Source: Lachnospiraceae bacterium
GTDB lineage: Bacteria > Bacillota_A > Clostridia > Lachnospirales > Lachnospiraceae
NCBI GenBank assembly: GCA_009911175.1
Contig: QXWX01000002.1
Coordinates: forward strand, 62,001-126,000
Direction of reading: 5' to 3'
Length of the DNA: 64,000 nt
Shown here one piece after another: positions 31,910 to 40,797 of this stretch. How positions within the stretch are numbered: position 1 is the stretch's first letter; each line of letters begins with the position of its first letter. The position numbers and the translations under genes were made by a program. Below the pieces are notes generated by a model. That model was given only the letters and a program-made list of their open reading frames with translations. It did no database searches and was not told the origin of the DNA.

Positions 31910-33859
31910 TTATTCCGCGTCTGCCATTTCAGACATCTCAATGGCCTTCATGCTCAGGCTGATCTTCTTCTCCGCCTCGTTGAGATCCACGATCTTCGCC
32001 TGAATCTCCTGTCCGATGGAAAGAACATCCGACGGCTTATCCACATGCGCTCTGGAAATCTGAGATACATGAAGCAGTGCGTCTACTCCGGGCGCAAGCT
32101 CTACGAAGGCGCCAAAATCTGTCATACGCGCCACTCTTCCGGTGATCACGGAACCAACCGCAAAATCCTCGGAAGCATGTGCCCACGGATTGGTCTCCGG
32201 GAACTTCAGGCTGAGTGCCACCTTTGTATCGTTGATATCCTTAACAAGAACCTTCAGGTTGTCGCCGACCTTGAAGACCTTCTTCGGATTCTCGACTCTT
32301 CCCCAGGACATCTCGGAAATATGGAGCAGGCCGTCAACGCCGCCCAGGTCCACAAACGCACCGAAGTCCGTTACATTCTTCACTACACCCTCGATCGTAT
32401 CTCCAACCTGCAGACGCGCGAACAGCTCTCTCTGCTTCTCTGCACGCTCCGCAACCAGAAGCTGCCTTCTGTCACCGATGACACGGTTTCTTCTCGGATT
32501 GAATTCACTGATCACGAACTCAATCTCTTTTCCGTCGTATTTGCTCAGGTCTTTCTCATAAGAATCTGAAACCAGGCTTGCAGGAATGAAGACACGCACA
32601 CCCTCTACCTCCGCGCATAATCCGCCGCCAAGGATCTGAGTCACCGTTGCCTTCAGCACCTCTTTATTCTCAAAGGCTTCCTTCAGCCTTTCATTACTCT
32701 TTTCAGCCGCCAGTCTCTTATAAGTCAGCAACACCTGTCCTTCTCCGTCATTCACCTTCAGCACCTTCACTGTCATGGCGTCCCCTACGGAAACCACCGT
32801 TGTCAGGTCAAGAGAAGAATCATTGGAATATTCATTCTTTGTAATAATACCGTCTGCTTTATATCCAATGTTAAGAATGATCTCATCGGGTTTTACATCG
32901 ATTACTGTCCCTTCTACAACTTCTCCATTGTGAATTGTCTTGAATGACTCGTCTAACATCTGTTCAAATGATAATTCTGACATTACTTGAACCTCCTCAA
33001 TTATTTTGTTGGGCGTGGACGCCCCCGCTGTAATACCTACTGTTTCCACTGACCCTAATTGATTCAAATTCAAATCGTCAAGTGTCTGTATGTAGTACGT
33101 ATCCTTACATGCTTTCGCACATATTTCAAATAACTTCTGGGTGTTAGAACTGTGCTTGTCTCCAATCACAATCATTGCATCCACCTCTTCCGCAATACGC
33201 AGGGCCTCCATCTGACGTTCCTTTGTTGCATTGCAGATTGTATTTAAAACAATTATATCATAACTCTTTTCGGAAATAATTTCAACTAAATCTTGAAATT
33301 TATTGTAATTAAATGTCGTTTGGGCCACGACACAGGCTTTTTTTTCATGATTTTTGGAATTATTTCCCTGTTTTGAGAAGAAATGCTCGATTATTTTGGA
33401 ATTTTCTTCTATCTCTTCCGCATTTTGGATGATCACCGCGTTCTCCCCGGCCCATCCTCTTATCCCCTTCACCTCCGGATGATTCGGATCACCGATGATG
33501 ATCACAAAATTTCCCTTTTCACTTTCCTCCCGGACGATGTTGTGGATCTTTTTCACATAGGGGCAGGTTGCGTCTACGATGGAAATGTTTTTAGCCTCCA
33601 GCTTGTCGTAAATCCGTTTTTCTACTCCATGGGAGCGGATGATGACCGTGCCCCCGGCGAGGGCATCCAGCTCTTCCTCTGTCCGAAGGACTGCAGCCCC
33701 CCGCGCCTGGATATCCTTGATCACTTCCTCATTGTGGATGATAGGGCCGAAGGTATAGATCCGTTCGCCGCCGCAGTGCTCCAGCTCCCGGTATACCGTA
33801 TCAACGGCACGCCTCACGCCGAAGCAGAAGCCGGCGGTTTTTGCTAATTTGACTTTCAT
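31910..33859 (-). CDS. IspH (HMBPP reductase) fused to ribosomal protein S1-like domains
   Basis: 649-aa fusion known in Clostridia. Residues 1-285 are 4-hydroxy-3-methylbut-2-enyl diphosphate reductase, the last step of the MEP isoprenoid pathway; the three cluster cysteines are C12, C99 and C209. Residues 293-649 hold four S1 RNA-binding repeats, the last two being the most canonical (GVVKNVTDFGAFVDLGG and GRVARMTDFGAFVELAP). At the junction the codon for M293 (32981-32983) is an ATG preceded 7 nt upstream by AGGAGGT, so S1 alone (357 aa) may also be made. Codon composition of the second half of the IspH part is very AT-rich. Follows cmk. Confidence 0.95.
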   Translation of the reverse strand: MKVKLAKTAGFCFGVRRAVDTVYRELEHCGGERIYTFGPIIHNEEVIKDIQARGAAVLRTEEELDALAGGTVIIRSHGVEKRIYDKLEAKNISIVDATCPYVKKIHNIVREESEKGNFVIIIGDPNHPEVKGIRGWAGENAVIIQNAEEIEENSKIIEHFFSKQGNNSKNHEKKACVVAQTTFNYNKFQDLVEIISEKSYDIIVLNTICNATKERQMEALRIAEEVDAMIVIGDKHSSNTQKLFEICAKACKDTYYIQTLDDLNLNQLGSVETVGITAGASTPNKIIEEVQVMSELSFEQMLDESFKTIHNGEVVEGTVIDVKPDEIILNIGYKADGIITKNEYSNDSSLDLTTVVSVGDAMTVKVLKVNDGEGQVLLTYKRLAAEKSNERLKEAFENKEVLKATVTQILGGGLCAEVEGVRVFIPASLVSDSYEKDLSKYDGKEIEFVISEFNPRRNRVIGDRRQLLVAERAEKQRELFARLQVGDTIEGVVKNVTDFGAFVDLGGVDGLLHISEMSWGRVENPKKVFKVGDNLKVLVKDINDTKVALSLKFPETNPWAHASEDFAVGSVITGRVARMTDFGAFVELAPGVDALLHVSQISRAHVDKPSDVLSIGQEIQAKIVDLNEAEKKISLSMKAIEMSEMADAE

Positions 33860-33928
33860 GAATATCGGTTCCTTATATCTAAATTTTTTCCGACTATGCG
33901 GTTACTATATGAACCGGCGCAGCCGAAT

Positions 33929-34585
33929 TTACCTGCATAATCTGACAATCGTCTCTACCACCTCCGGGATAGTCATATCCGAACTGTCCACCAGAACGGC
34001 ATCCTCCGCCTGACGCAGCGGCGCGGTCTCCCGGTTCATGTCCCGCTCATCCCGTTCCCGGATATCCTTTGCGATCTCCTCGTAATCGCAGGTCAGCCCT
34101 TTTTCGGTCAATTCATCGAATCTGCGCTTCGCCCGGGTTTCCACGCTGGCGGTCAGGTAAACCTTCACATCCGCATCCGGCAGGATGTTCGTTCCGATAT
34201 CCCTGCCATCCATGATCACGTCTCTTTCTCTTGCCAGAGAACGCTGCAGCTCCAGAAGCCGCTCCCGCACCTCCGGAACAAGTGAGGTCATGGATGCCAT
34301 GTTGCCCACTTCCTCGGTCCGCAGTCTGGAAGAAATGTTTTCTCCGTTCAGATAGACCTGCTGTACCCCTTCCTCATAGCGGATGCTGACCTCCGCTTCC
34401 CGGGCTGACGCAATGATCCCTGCCGTATCCTCCGCAGCGATCCCCTTTTCCAGAAAGTGAACCGCCAGCGCACGGTACATGGCTCCGGTATCCACATAGA
34501 TATATCCCTTCTCCTTCGCCACCAGCTTTGCGATGGTGCTCTTGCCCGCACCTGCCGGGCCGTCAATGGCTACATTATATCCCAT
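33929..34585 (-). CDS. cmk: Cytidylate kinase
   Basis: Phosphorylates CMP and dCMP with ATP. 218 aa, P-loop GPAGAGKST at residues 9-17, DTGAMYRA at about 32-39, MDGRDIGT near 125, and the lid region RAKRRFDELT. It lies 69 bp before ispH-rpsA, the widely conserved Clostridia order, and 12 bp after the flavoprotein gene. Confidence 0.97.
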   Translation of the reverse strand: MGYNVAIDGPAGAGKSTIAKLVAKEKGYIYVDTGAMYRALAVHFLEKGIAAEDTAGIIASAREAEVSIRYEEGVQQVYLNGENISSRLRTEEVGNMASMTSLVPEVRERLLELQRSLARERDVIMDGRDIGTNILPDADVKVYLTASVETRAKRRFDELTEKGLTCDYEEIAKDIRERDERDMNRETAPLRQAEDAVLVDSSDMTIPEVVETIVRLCR

Positions 34586-34597
34586 CCTTGCTTCCTC

Positions 34598-35890
34598 CTA
34601 TTCACTAAAAATAGCATTCCCCGCCGCGTATCCTGTGGACCAGGCGATCTGCAGATTGAAGCCTCCGGTCAGCGCGTCCAGGTCCAATACTTCCCCGGCA
34701 AAATAGAGATGTTTTACATGCCGGGATTCCATGGTGCCGGGGTCCACATCCTTCACACTGACTCCGCCCCGGGTGATAATGGCCTCCGAAAATCCCCGAA
34801 GCCCGGTCAAAGTCATCCGAAAATTCTTGATCAGTTCCACAAATCGACGCCGCTCCTCTTTGGAGATCTCATGGACTTTTTTCTCAGGTGGGATGTTGCC
34901 AAGCTCGATCATGACCGGCTTCAGCTTTGCGGGAAACAGCTTGTCTACCGCGTTTTTAAACTGCTTATTCTTCTGTTCCTCAAAATCCCGCAATACCCGC
35001 TGGTCCAACTGCTCTGCCGTCAATGCAGGCTTTAAGTCAATTTTCAAGATTAGTTCTTTTTTTACAGGCCTCCTCGATGCCGTCTTTTCCTCCAGCATTT
35101 CTCCAAGCGCCTTCCCTGCCCCAAGCTTTCTTCCCACCACACTGCTGGCGCTTAAGATCACCGGGCCGCTGACCCCATAATGAGTGAACAGCATTTCCCC
35201 GAATTCCTCATACAGCTTCTTTTTCCCGTCGTAAACTGCCGCTGTGACATTGCGCAGGGAAAGTCCCTGGAGCTCTTTTGCGTACCATTCCTTCACCTCC
35301 ATAGGCACCAAGGACGGCGCAAGCTCCGTCACTTTATGGCCTGAGCTTTCCGCAAACCGGTACCCGTCCCCCGTGCTTCCGGTAGACGGATAGGAAAGCC
35401 CTCCGGTTGCAATGATGCAGGCATCCCCTGTCTCTTTTTTTCCATTCTGAAAGAGGAGTCCCGAAAATGCGGCGCCGTCTGTCAGCACCTCCTTCACTTC
35501 ACTGTGCAGATGCACCCGCACGTTCCGCCTCTCCATCTCCTTTTCCAGCACGCGGATCACATCGGAAGAATGGTCTGACAAAGGAAATACGCGATTCCCC
35601 CGCTCTGTTTTCGTGCGCAGTCCAATGCTCTCGAAAAACTCGATGGCCTGCTCATTGGTAAATCCATAAAACGCGCTGTATAAAAACTTGGGATTGCTGA
35701 CCACAGAAGCAAACAGCGTATCCAGGTCGCAGGCATTGGTCAGATTGCACCGCCCCTTGCCTGTGATGAACAGCTTCTTGCCAAGCTTCTCATTCTTTTC
35801 ATATACATGGACTTCATGTCCGTTCCCGGCGGCAGTCAGTGCCGCCATCATTCCGGCAGCCCCGCCGCCTGTCACCAAAACTTTACTCAT
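34598..35890 (-). CDS. HI0933/BaiN-like FAD-dependent oxidoreductase
   Basis: 430-aa flavoprotein of the HI0933/YhiN family. The N-terminal Rossmann motif GGGAAGMMAA (about 8-17) binds FAD, followed by the family signatures KLGKKLFITGKGRCNLTN and GGLSYPSTGSTGDGY. The C-terminus GGVSVKDVDPGTMES and GEVLDLDALTGGFNLQ closes the FAD site. A bile-acid pathway member (BaiN) belongs to this family, but the general substrate is unknown, so I do not assign that function. The start is an ATG at 35888-35890; a GTG three codons earlier is possible. Confidence 0.88.
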   Translation of the reverse strand: MSKVLVTGGGAAGMMAALTAAGNGHEVHVYEKNEKLGKKLFITGKGRCNLTNACDLDTLFASVVSNPKFLYSAFYGFTNEQAIEFFESIGLRTKTERGNRVFPLSDHSSDVIRVLEKEMERRNVRVHLHSEVKEVLTDGAAFSGLLFQNGKKETGDACIIATGGLSYPSTGSTGDGYRFAESSGHKVTELAPSLVPMEVKEWYAKELQGLSLRNVTAAVYDGKKKLYEEFGEMLFTHYGVSGPVILSASSVVGRKLGAGKALGEMLEEKTASRRPVKKELILKIDLKPALTAEQLDQRVLRDFEEQKNKQFKNAVDKLFPAKLKPVMIELGNIPPEKKVHEISKEERRRFVELIKNFRMTLTGLRGFSEAIITRGGVSVKDVDPGTMESRHVKHLYFAGEVLDLDALTGGFNLQIAWSTGYAAGNAIFSE

Positions 35891-35900
35891 AATATTCACA

Positions 35901-37694
35901 TCAGACTGCCTTTGTATATTCTTTCAGCCAGTTTCTCTCCTCTTCCTCCAGATGCGGCCCGATCTTCTCGTATACCTTCTGATGGTAGTCATTGAGCAGC
36001 TTCTTCTCCTGCTCTGTCATCAACTCCAAAGCTATGGCATCCAAATCAATGGGCACATAGGTCAGGATCTCAAAATGCAGGAACTGTCCGTACTCATTCT
36101 TCTCCCCTTCGGCCACCATCAGCTCATTCTCAATACGGATCCCATGAGAACCTTCTATATAAATCCCCGGTTCATCCGTGATCACCATACGGACCTCCAA
36201 CGCCGGATATTTGGATTTTCCGGGCACCCGTTTCCAGTGGAAATTCACGGGCGGCTCATGGATATTCCCCAGGTATCCAACCCCATGGCCGGTCCCGTGA
36301 TTATAATTCAGCCCCTGTCTCCAAAACGGCTCTCTTGCCGCATAGTCCAGGGTCAATCCCGAGCAGCCATACAAGAACCTGGCATTCGCCAGATGCAGCA
36401 TACCGCAGACTACCGTGGTAAAATGCCGCCGCATTTCCTCGGTGATCTCTCCCAGCGCCACCGTTCTGGTAATATCCGTGGAGCCTTCCCAGTAGTGTCC
36501 GCCGGTATCCGTCAGAAAAAGTCCCTCGGTCTTCAATTCCACATCCGTTTCCGGCGTGGAGGAATAATGGGCGCATGCCGCATGCTCCTTATACGCACTG
36601 ATCGGCCCGAAGCTGGGTCCCATATAATGCTCCTGCATCCCTCGAAATTCCTCCAGCTTTGCGGAAGCCGTCATCTCTGTGACGCGTTCCTTCCCGATAT
36701 TCTTTTTCAGCCAATACATGAACTTCGTATGGGCAATCCCGTCTTTGATGTGGGCATTTCTGATATTCTCCGCTTCCGTCTGATTCTTGACTGCCTTCAT
36801 CAGCACGATTGGATTCTCCGCCTGGATCTTTTTGACCTCCCCGGAAATATTGCTGAACAGGGCATAATTCATCTGCTCCGGATCCAGCATCACCTTCTGT
36901 TCCTTGGTAAATGCTTTCATACGGCCGTAAATCCCGTCATACGGATACAAGGTCACATGGTTTTCCCGAAAATGTGCTTTCATTTCATCGGAAAACTTCC
37001 GCTCATCCGCATACAGCTCTACCCCGTCCTTTCCGACTACCGCATAGGAAAGAAGCAGCGGAAAATACTCCACATCATTTCCACGGATATTCAAGAGCCA
37101 TCCGATGTCGTCCAGGCTGGTGATCACCAGCACATCTGCCTTCTGTTCTTCCATGGCCTCCCGCACCCGCGCCAGCTTATGCTCCACCGATTCCCCGGCA
37201 TATCGGATGTCCAGCAGAAAGGCCGGTTTTTCAGAAAGCGCCGGGCGTTCCTCCCAGATCTCATCCATCAGATCCAGATCATACCGGACACTGCCGCCCT
37301 TGTCTGCCGCGATCTTCGCATATTCCTGTCCCTTCGCGACGCCTACTGTGCGGCCGTCAAATCCGATCACTCCGGATTCCGGCAGCTCCTGCTTTAAAAA
37401 CGTCTCCATGGTCGGCACATCCGGCTCCCCCATCCTCTGCAGGATAATCCCGCTTCCCTGAAGCTCCCGCGCCGCCTGGATAAAATATCTTCCGTCCGTC
37501 CACAGATATGCCTGGTCCTGAAGGACCACTGCCGTTCCTGCGGACCCGGTAAAGCCTGTCAGATATTTCCTTGCCTTAAAATGCTCCCCGACGTATTCAC
37601 TCTGATGATAATCCGCCGTGGGAACGATATAGATCTGTATGTCCTGCTTCTTCATCAGTTCCTGAAGTTTCTCAATTCTTTCCCGAACTGTCAT
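35901..37694 (-). CDS. pepP: Aminopeptidase P family protein (Xaa-Pro aminopeptidase)
   Basis: 597-aa M24 metallopeptidase, removing N-terminal residues before proline. This long form has two creatinase-like N-terminal domains (about 1-310) before the pita-bread catalytic domain. Metal-binding motifs are DTGGHYWEGSTDITRT (about residues 403-418) and NYNHGTGHGVGY, with the C-terminal glutamates in ITDEPGIYIEG and GIRIENEL. It precedes the HI0933-like gene in a probable operon with cmk and ispH-rpsA. Confidence 0.95.
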   Translation of the reverse strand: MTVRERIEKLQELMKKQDIQIYIVPTADYHQSEYVGEHFKARKYLTGFTGSAGTAVVLQDQAYLWTDGRYFIQAARELQGSGIILQRMGEPDVPTMETFLKQELPESGVIGFDGRTVGVAKGQEYAKIAADKGGSVRYDLDLMDEIWEERPALSEKPAFLLDIRYAGESVEHKLARVREAMEEQKADVLVITSLDDIGWLLNIRGNDVEYFPLLLSYAVVGKDGVELYADERKFSDEMKAHFRENHVTLYPYDGIYGRMKAFTKEQKVMLDPEQMNYALFSNISGEVKKIQAENPIVLMKAVKNQTEAENIRNAHIKDGIAHTKFMYWLKKNIGKERVTEMTASAKLEEFRGMQEHYMGPSFGPISAYKEHAACAHYSSTPETDVELKTEGLFLTDTGGHYWEGSTDITRTVALGEITEEMRRHFTTVVCGMLHLANARFLYGCSGLTLDYAAREPFWRQGLNYNHGTGHGVGYLGNIHEPPVNFHWKRVPGKSKYPALEVRMVITDEPGIYIEGSHGIRIENELMVAEGEKNEYGQFLHFEILTYVPIDLDAIALELMTEQEKKLLNDYHQKVYEKIGPHLEEEERNWLKEYTKAV

Positions 37695-37719
37695 TTTCCT
37701 GCTCCTTTATTTCTCTAAT

Positions 37720-37769
37720 AAAAAGCCGAAGCCGCTTTTCGTGTGGAGGAAACCGGCCCCGGCTTTTTT
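37720..37769 (-). terminator. Terminator after the decarboxylase operon
   Basis: Outer stem AAAAAGCCG/CGGCTTTTT with inner pairings; on the minus strand T5 follows. It is 27 bp past the oadA-like stop. pepP follows directly, so some read-through or a promoter inside this short gap is needed. Confidence 0.8.
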
Positions 37770-37795
37770 CACTATTTGTAATGGATCACCTGTCT

Positions 37796-39211
37796 TTATA
37801 CCGGATAAGCCCCGTTCTCCGTGTCCGCTACCTTTGCATCCACCTTCGTCTGCTGAGCTTCCCTGTACTTAAAGAAATCCACTGCAACCTGCGGGAACAG
37901 TGCGTAACTGAGCACATCCTCGTCCTGCTGGATCCACTGCGCGCATTCCTTGCGGAGGGTATCCAGCTCGTCCGGGATCAGGTCTGCCGGACGGCAGGTG
38001 ATGATCTCGGCGTCCTCTCCCACAACCTTCTTCTGGATCTCCGCATTGAACGGTTTTACGGTTGCGCCGTATTTACCGGTCAGCACGTCCTTGGTCTCCT
38101 TGGTGGCCATCTTATAGCGCTCGCCCATCAATACGTTGAACACGGCCTGGGTTCCCACGATCTGGGAAGATGGCGTAACCAACGGCGGCTCCCCAAGGTC
38201 TGCCCTTACACGCGGCACTTCTTCCAGCACGTCGTAGAACTTGTCTTCCGCACCCTGCTCTTTGAGCTGGCTTGTCAGGTTGGAGAGCATACCGCCCGGT
38301 ACCTGATACAGCAGTGTCTTGATATTGACACCCATGTTCTTCGGGTTCAGCAGGCCGCTTGCGAGAGCTTCATCCCGGATCGGACGGAAATAGTCCGCGA
38401 TCTCAGCCAGAAGGTTCTGATCCAGTCCTGTATCGTAAGGCGTCCCCTTGAAGGTCTCCACCATAACCTCTGTGGCCGGCTGGGAGGTTCCCAGCGCAAA
38501 AGGCGACATTGCGGTGTCGATGATGTCCGCCCCTGCCTCGATGGACTTCATGTAGGTCATGGAGCCTACGCCGGAGGTATAGTGGGTATGCATCTCAATC
38601 GGGATCTCCACCGCTTCCTTCAGCGCGGTTACAAGCTCCGTTGCCTGATACGGGCAGAGAAGGCCCGCCATATCCTTGACACAGATGGAGTTTGCACCCA
38701 TATCCTGGATTCTCTTTGCCAGATCCATCCAGTATTCCAGCGTATACGCGTCGCCCAGTGTGTAGGACATGGCAACCTGCGCATGCGCCTTTTCCTTGTT
38801 GGCTGCCGTTACGGCTGTCTGCAGGTTGCGGATATCATTCATACAGTCAAAGATCCGGATGATGTCGATGCCGTTTGACGCGGATTTCTGTACGAAGTAC
38901 TCTACCACGTCGTCCGCATAGGGGCGGTATCCCAGGATGTTCTGCCCGCGGAAGAGCATCTGCAGCTTTGTATTCTTAAATCCGTCGCGGAACTTCCGGA
39001 GCCGCTCCCACGGATCTTCCTTCAGGAAACGCAAGGATGCGTCAAAGGTTGCGCCTCCCCAGCATTCTACCGCATGGTATCCGACCTTGTCCATCTTCTC
39101 CACGATCGGCAGCATCTGCTCTGTCGTCATTCTTGTAGCGATCAGGGACTGATGCGCGTCACGCAGAATAGTCTCTGTGATTTTTACCGGTTTTTTTGCT
39201 ATTTCTGCCAT
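37796..39211 (-). CDS. oadA: Oxaloacetate decarboxylase/pyruvate carboxylase carboxyltransferase subunit (OadA-type)
   Basis: 471-aa carboxyltransferase that moves CO2 between oxaloacetate/pyruvate and biotin. The HMG-CoA lyase-like barrel opens with KITETILRDAHQSLIATRM, and the conserved RIFDCMND and DTAMSPFALGTSQPA segments follow. The C-terminal PYC_OADA region is present but there is no biotinyl domain; a separate biotin carrier is encoded two genes upstream. Last gene of a five-gene unit. Gene symbol by similarity to OadA. Confidence 0.92.
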   Translation of the reverse strand: MAEIAKKPVKITETILRDAHQSLIATRMTTEQMLPIVEKMDKVGYHAVECWGGATFDASLRFLKEDPWERLRKFRDGFKNTKLQMLFRGQNILGYRPYADDVVEYFVQKSASNGIDIIRIFDCMNDIRNLQTAVTAANKEKAHAQVAMSYTLGDAYTLEYWMDLAKRIQDMGANSICVKDMAGLLCPYQATELVTALKEAVEIPIEMHTHYTSGVGSMTYMKSIEAGADIIDTAMSPFALGTSQPATEVMVETFKGTPYDTGLDQNLLAEIADYFRPIRDEALASGLLNPKNMGVNIKTLLYQVPGGMLSNLTSQLKEQGAEDKFYDVLEEVPRVRADLGEPPLVTPSSQIVGTQAVFNVLMGERYKMATKETKDVLTGKYGATVKPFNAEIQKKVVGEDAEIITCRPADLIPDELDTLRKECAQWIQQDEDVLSYALFPQVAVDFFKYREAQQTKVDAKVADTENGAYPV

Positions 39212-39228
39212 TCAATTTGTCCTCCATT

Positions 39229-40380
39229 TTATTTTACACCAAATATCGCCATAAAGGTTCCGGCTGCCACCGCAGTACCGATTACCCCGGCCACATTCGG
39301 TCCCATTGCATGCATCAGAAGGAAGTTGGTCGGATCCGCCTCCGCACCCACCTTCTGGGAAACTCTGGCCGCCATCGGAACCGCGGATACGCCGGCGGAA
39401 CCGATCAGCGGATTCACCTTGCCTCCGGTCACCTTGCACATCAGCTTTCCGAACAGGACTCCGGCTGCCGTTCCGAACGCAAACGCCACCAGTCCGAGGA
39501 CTACGATCTTAATCGTACTCCAGTTCAAAAATGCCTCTGCGCTTGTAGTCGCGCCTACAGATGTTCCCAGCAGGATGACTACGATATACATCAGCGCATT
39601 GGAAGCCGTCTCTGTGAGCTGTCTTACCACGCCGCACTCCCGGAACAGGTTACCCAGCATGAGCATACCAACCAGGGGAGCCGTTGTAGGCAGGATCACA
39701 CAGACGACGATGGTTACGACGATGGGGAACAGAATCCGCTCCAGCTTGCTGACCGGACGGAGCTGCTCCATCTTGATCTTCCGCTCTTCCTCTGTCGTCA
39801 GAAGCTTCATGATCGGAGGCTGAATGATCGGCACCAGGGACATATAGGAATATGCCGCCACGGCGATGGGCCCCATGATCGCGGTCTGCTGCAGCTTTCC
39901 TGCCAGGAAAATGGAGGTCGGCCCGTCCGCCCCGCCGATGATGGAGATCGCTGCCGCTGCCTTATCCGAGAATCCCATTGCCATGGCACCCAGATAAGCC
40001 GCAAAGATACCGAACTGTGCTGCCGCTCCTAAAAGGAAGCTCTTCGGATTGGCGATCAGCGGTCCGAAATCGGTCATCGCGCCGACGCCCATGAAGATCA
40101 GGGACGGAAGGATAGCCCATTCATCCAGCACATAAAAGTAATAGAGGAGTCCGCCCACTCCGTTTGAGGAGTCCTCGGCATGGAGCATGATATCCGGATA
40201 GATATTGACAAGCAGCATACCGAAGGCAATCGGAACAAGGAGCAGCGGCTCAAATTCATGCCTGATTGCTAAATATAGGAACACGCAGGCAACCGCGATC
40301 ATAATCACATTTCCCCAGGTCAGGTTCATGAACGCAGTCTGCTCAATGAGGTGTCCCAACGTATTTGAAATATATTCCAT
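39229..40380 (-). CDS. oadB: Sodium-translocating decarboxylase beta subunit
   Basis: 383-aa membrane subunit that couples decarboxylation of carboxybiotin to Na+ export. About ten membrane segments with the family signatures ISIIGGADGPTSIFLAGKL (about residues 140-158), GSAGVSAVPMAARVSQ and the C-terminal MGPNVAGVIGTAVAAG. The same subunit serves oxaloacetate, methylmalonyl-CoA and glutaconyl-CoA decarboxylases, so it does not fix the substrate. It lies between biotin carrier and OadA-type genes. Confidence 0.94.
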   Translation of the reverse strand: MEYISNTLGHLIEQTAFMNLTWGNVIMIAVACVFLYLAIRHEFEPLLLVPIAFGMLLVNIYPDIMLHAEDSSNGVGGLLYYFYVLDEWAILPSLIFMGVGAMTDFGPLIANPKSFLLGAAAQFGIFAAYLGAMAMGFSDKAAAAISIIGGADGPTSIFLAGKLQQTAIMGPIAVAAYSYMSLVPIIQPPIMKLLTTEEERKIKMEQLRPVSKLERILFPIVVTIVVCVILPTTAPLVGMLMLGNLFRECGVVRQLTETASNALMYIVVILLGTSVGATTSAEAFLNWSTIKIVVLGLVAFAFGTAAGVLFGKLMCKVTGGKVNPLIGSAGVSAVPMAARVSQKVGAEADPTNFLLMHAMGPNVAGVIGTAVAAGTFMAIFGVK

Positions 40381-40402
40381 TTGTTAAACCTCCGTATTTA
40401 AA

Positions 40403-40777
40403 CTAGTTTAATGTAGCCAATACTGCTCCTGATTCTACGGCATCGCCGACTGCTACATCAATACTAGCAACTGTTCCTGCCTCCGGGGCAACAACCGGGA
40501 TCTCCATCTTCATGGCTTCGATAATGACAACCGGGTCACCGACCTGTACGCTCTGTCCTACGCTGGCTTCGATCTTAAACACCTTGCCTGCCGCGCCGGC
40601 CTTCACCTGGATGCTGCCTGCGCCTGCCGCTGCCTTAGGCGCTGCGGGAGCCGCCTTCGGAGCTTGTGCCGGTGCCGCCGCTGCCACAGGTCTTGCTGCC
40701 GGTGCCGCGCCTGCGCCGTTCTCTTCTACTGTTACATCATAGACATTTCCATTTACTGTGATCGTATAATTTTTCAT
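40403..40777 (-). CDS. Biotin carrier protein of the decarboxylase complex
   Basis: 124 aa. A short N-terminal domain (1-20) is followed by an Ala/Pro-rich flexible linker (about residues 21-52) and a C-terminal biotinyl domain with the motif EAMKMEIP; K90 is the predicted biotin attachment site. Resembles the gamma/delta biotin carriers MmdC and GcdC. It shuttles the carboxyl group between the carboxyltransferases and OadB. Confidence 0.95.
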   Translation of the reverse strand: MKNYTITVNGNVYDVTVEENGAGAAPAARPVAAAAPAQAPKAAPAAPKAAAGAGSIQVKAGAAGKVFKIEASVGQSVQVGDPVVIIEAMKMEIPVVAPEAGTVASIDVAVGDAVESGAVLATLN

Positions 40778-40797
40778 CTTTTATTCTCCTCCTTATA

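Noticed and set aside
35688..37397. 569-codon open frame on the plus strand
   Set aside because: Antisense shadow of pepP; no start signal and no domain recognised.
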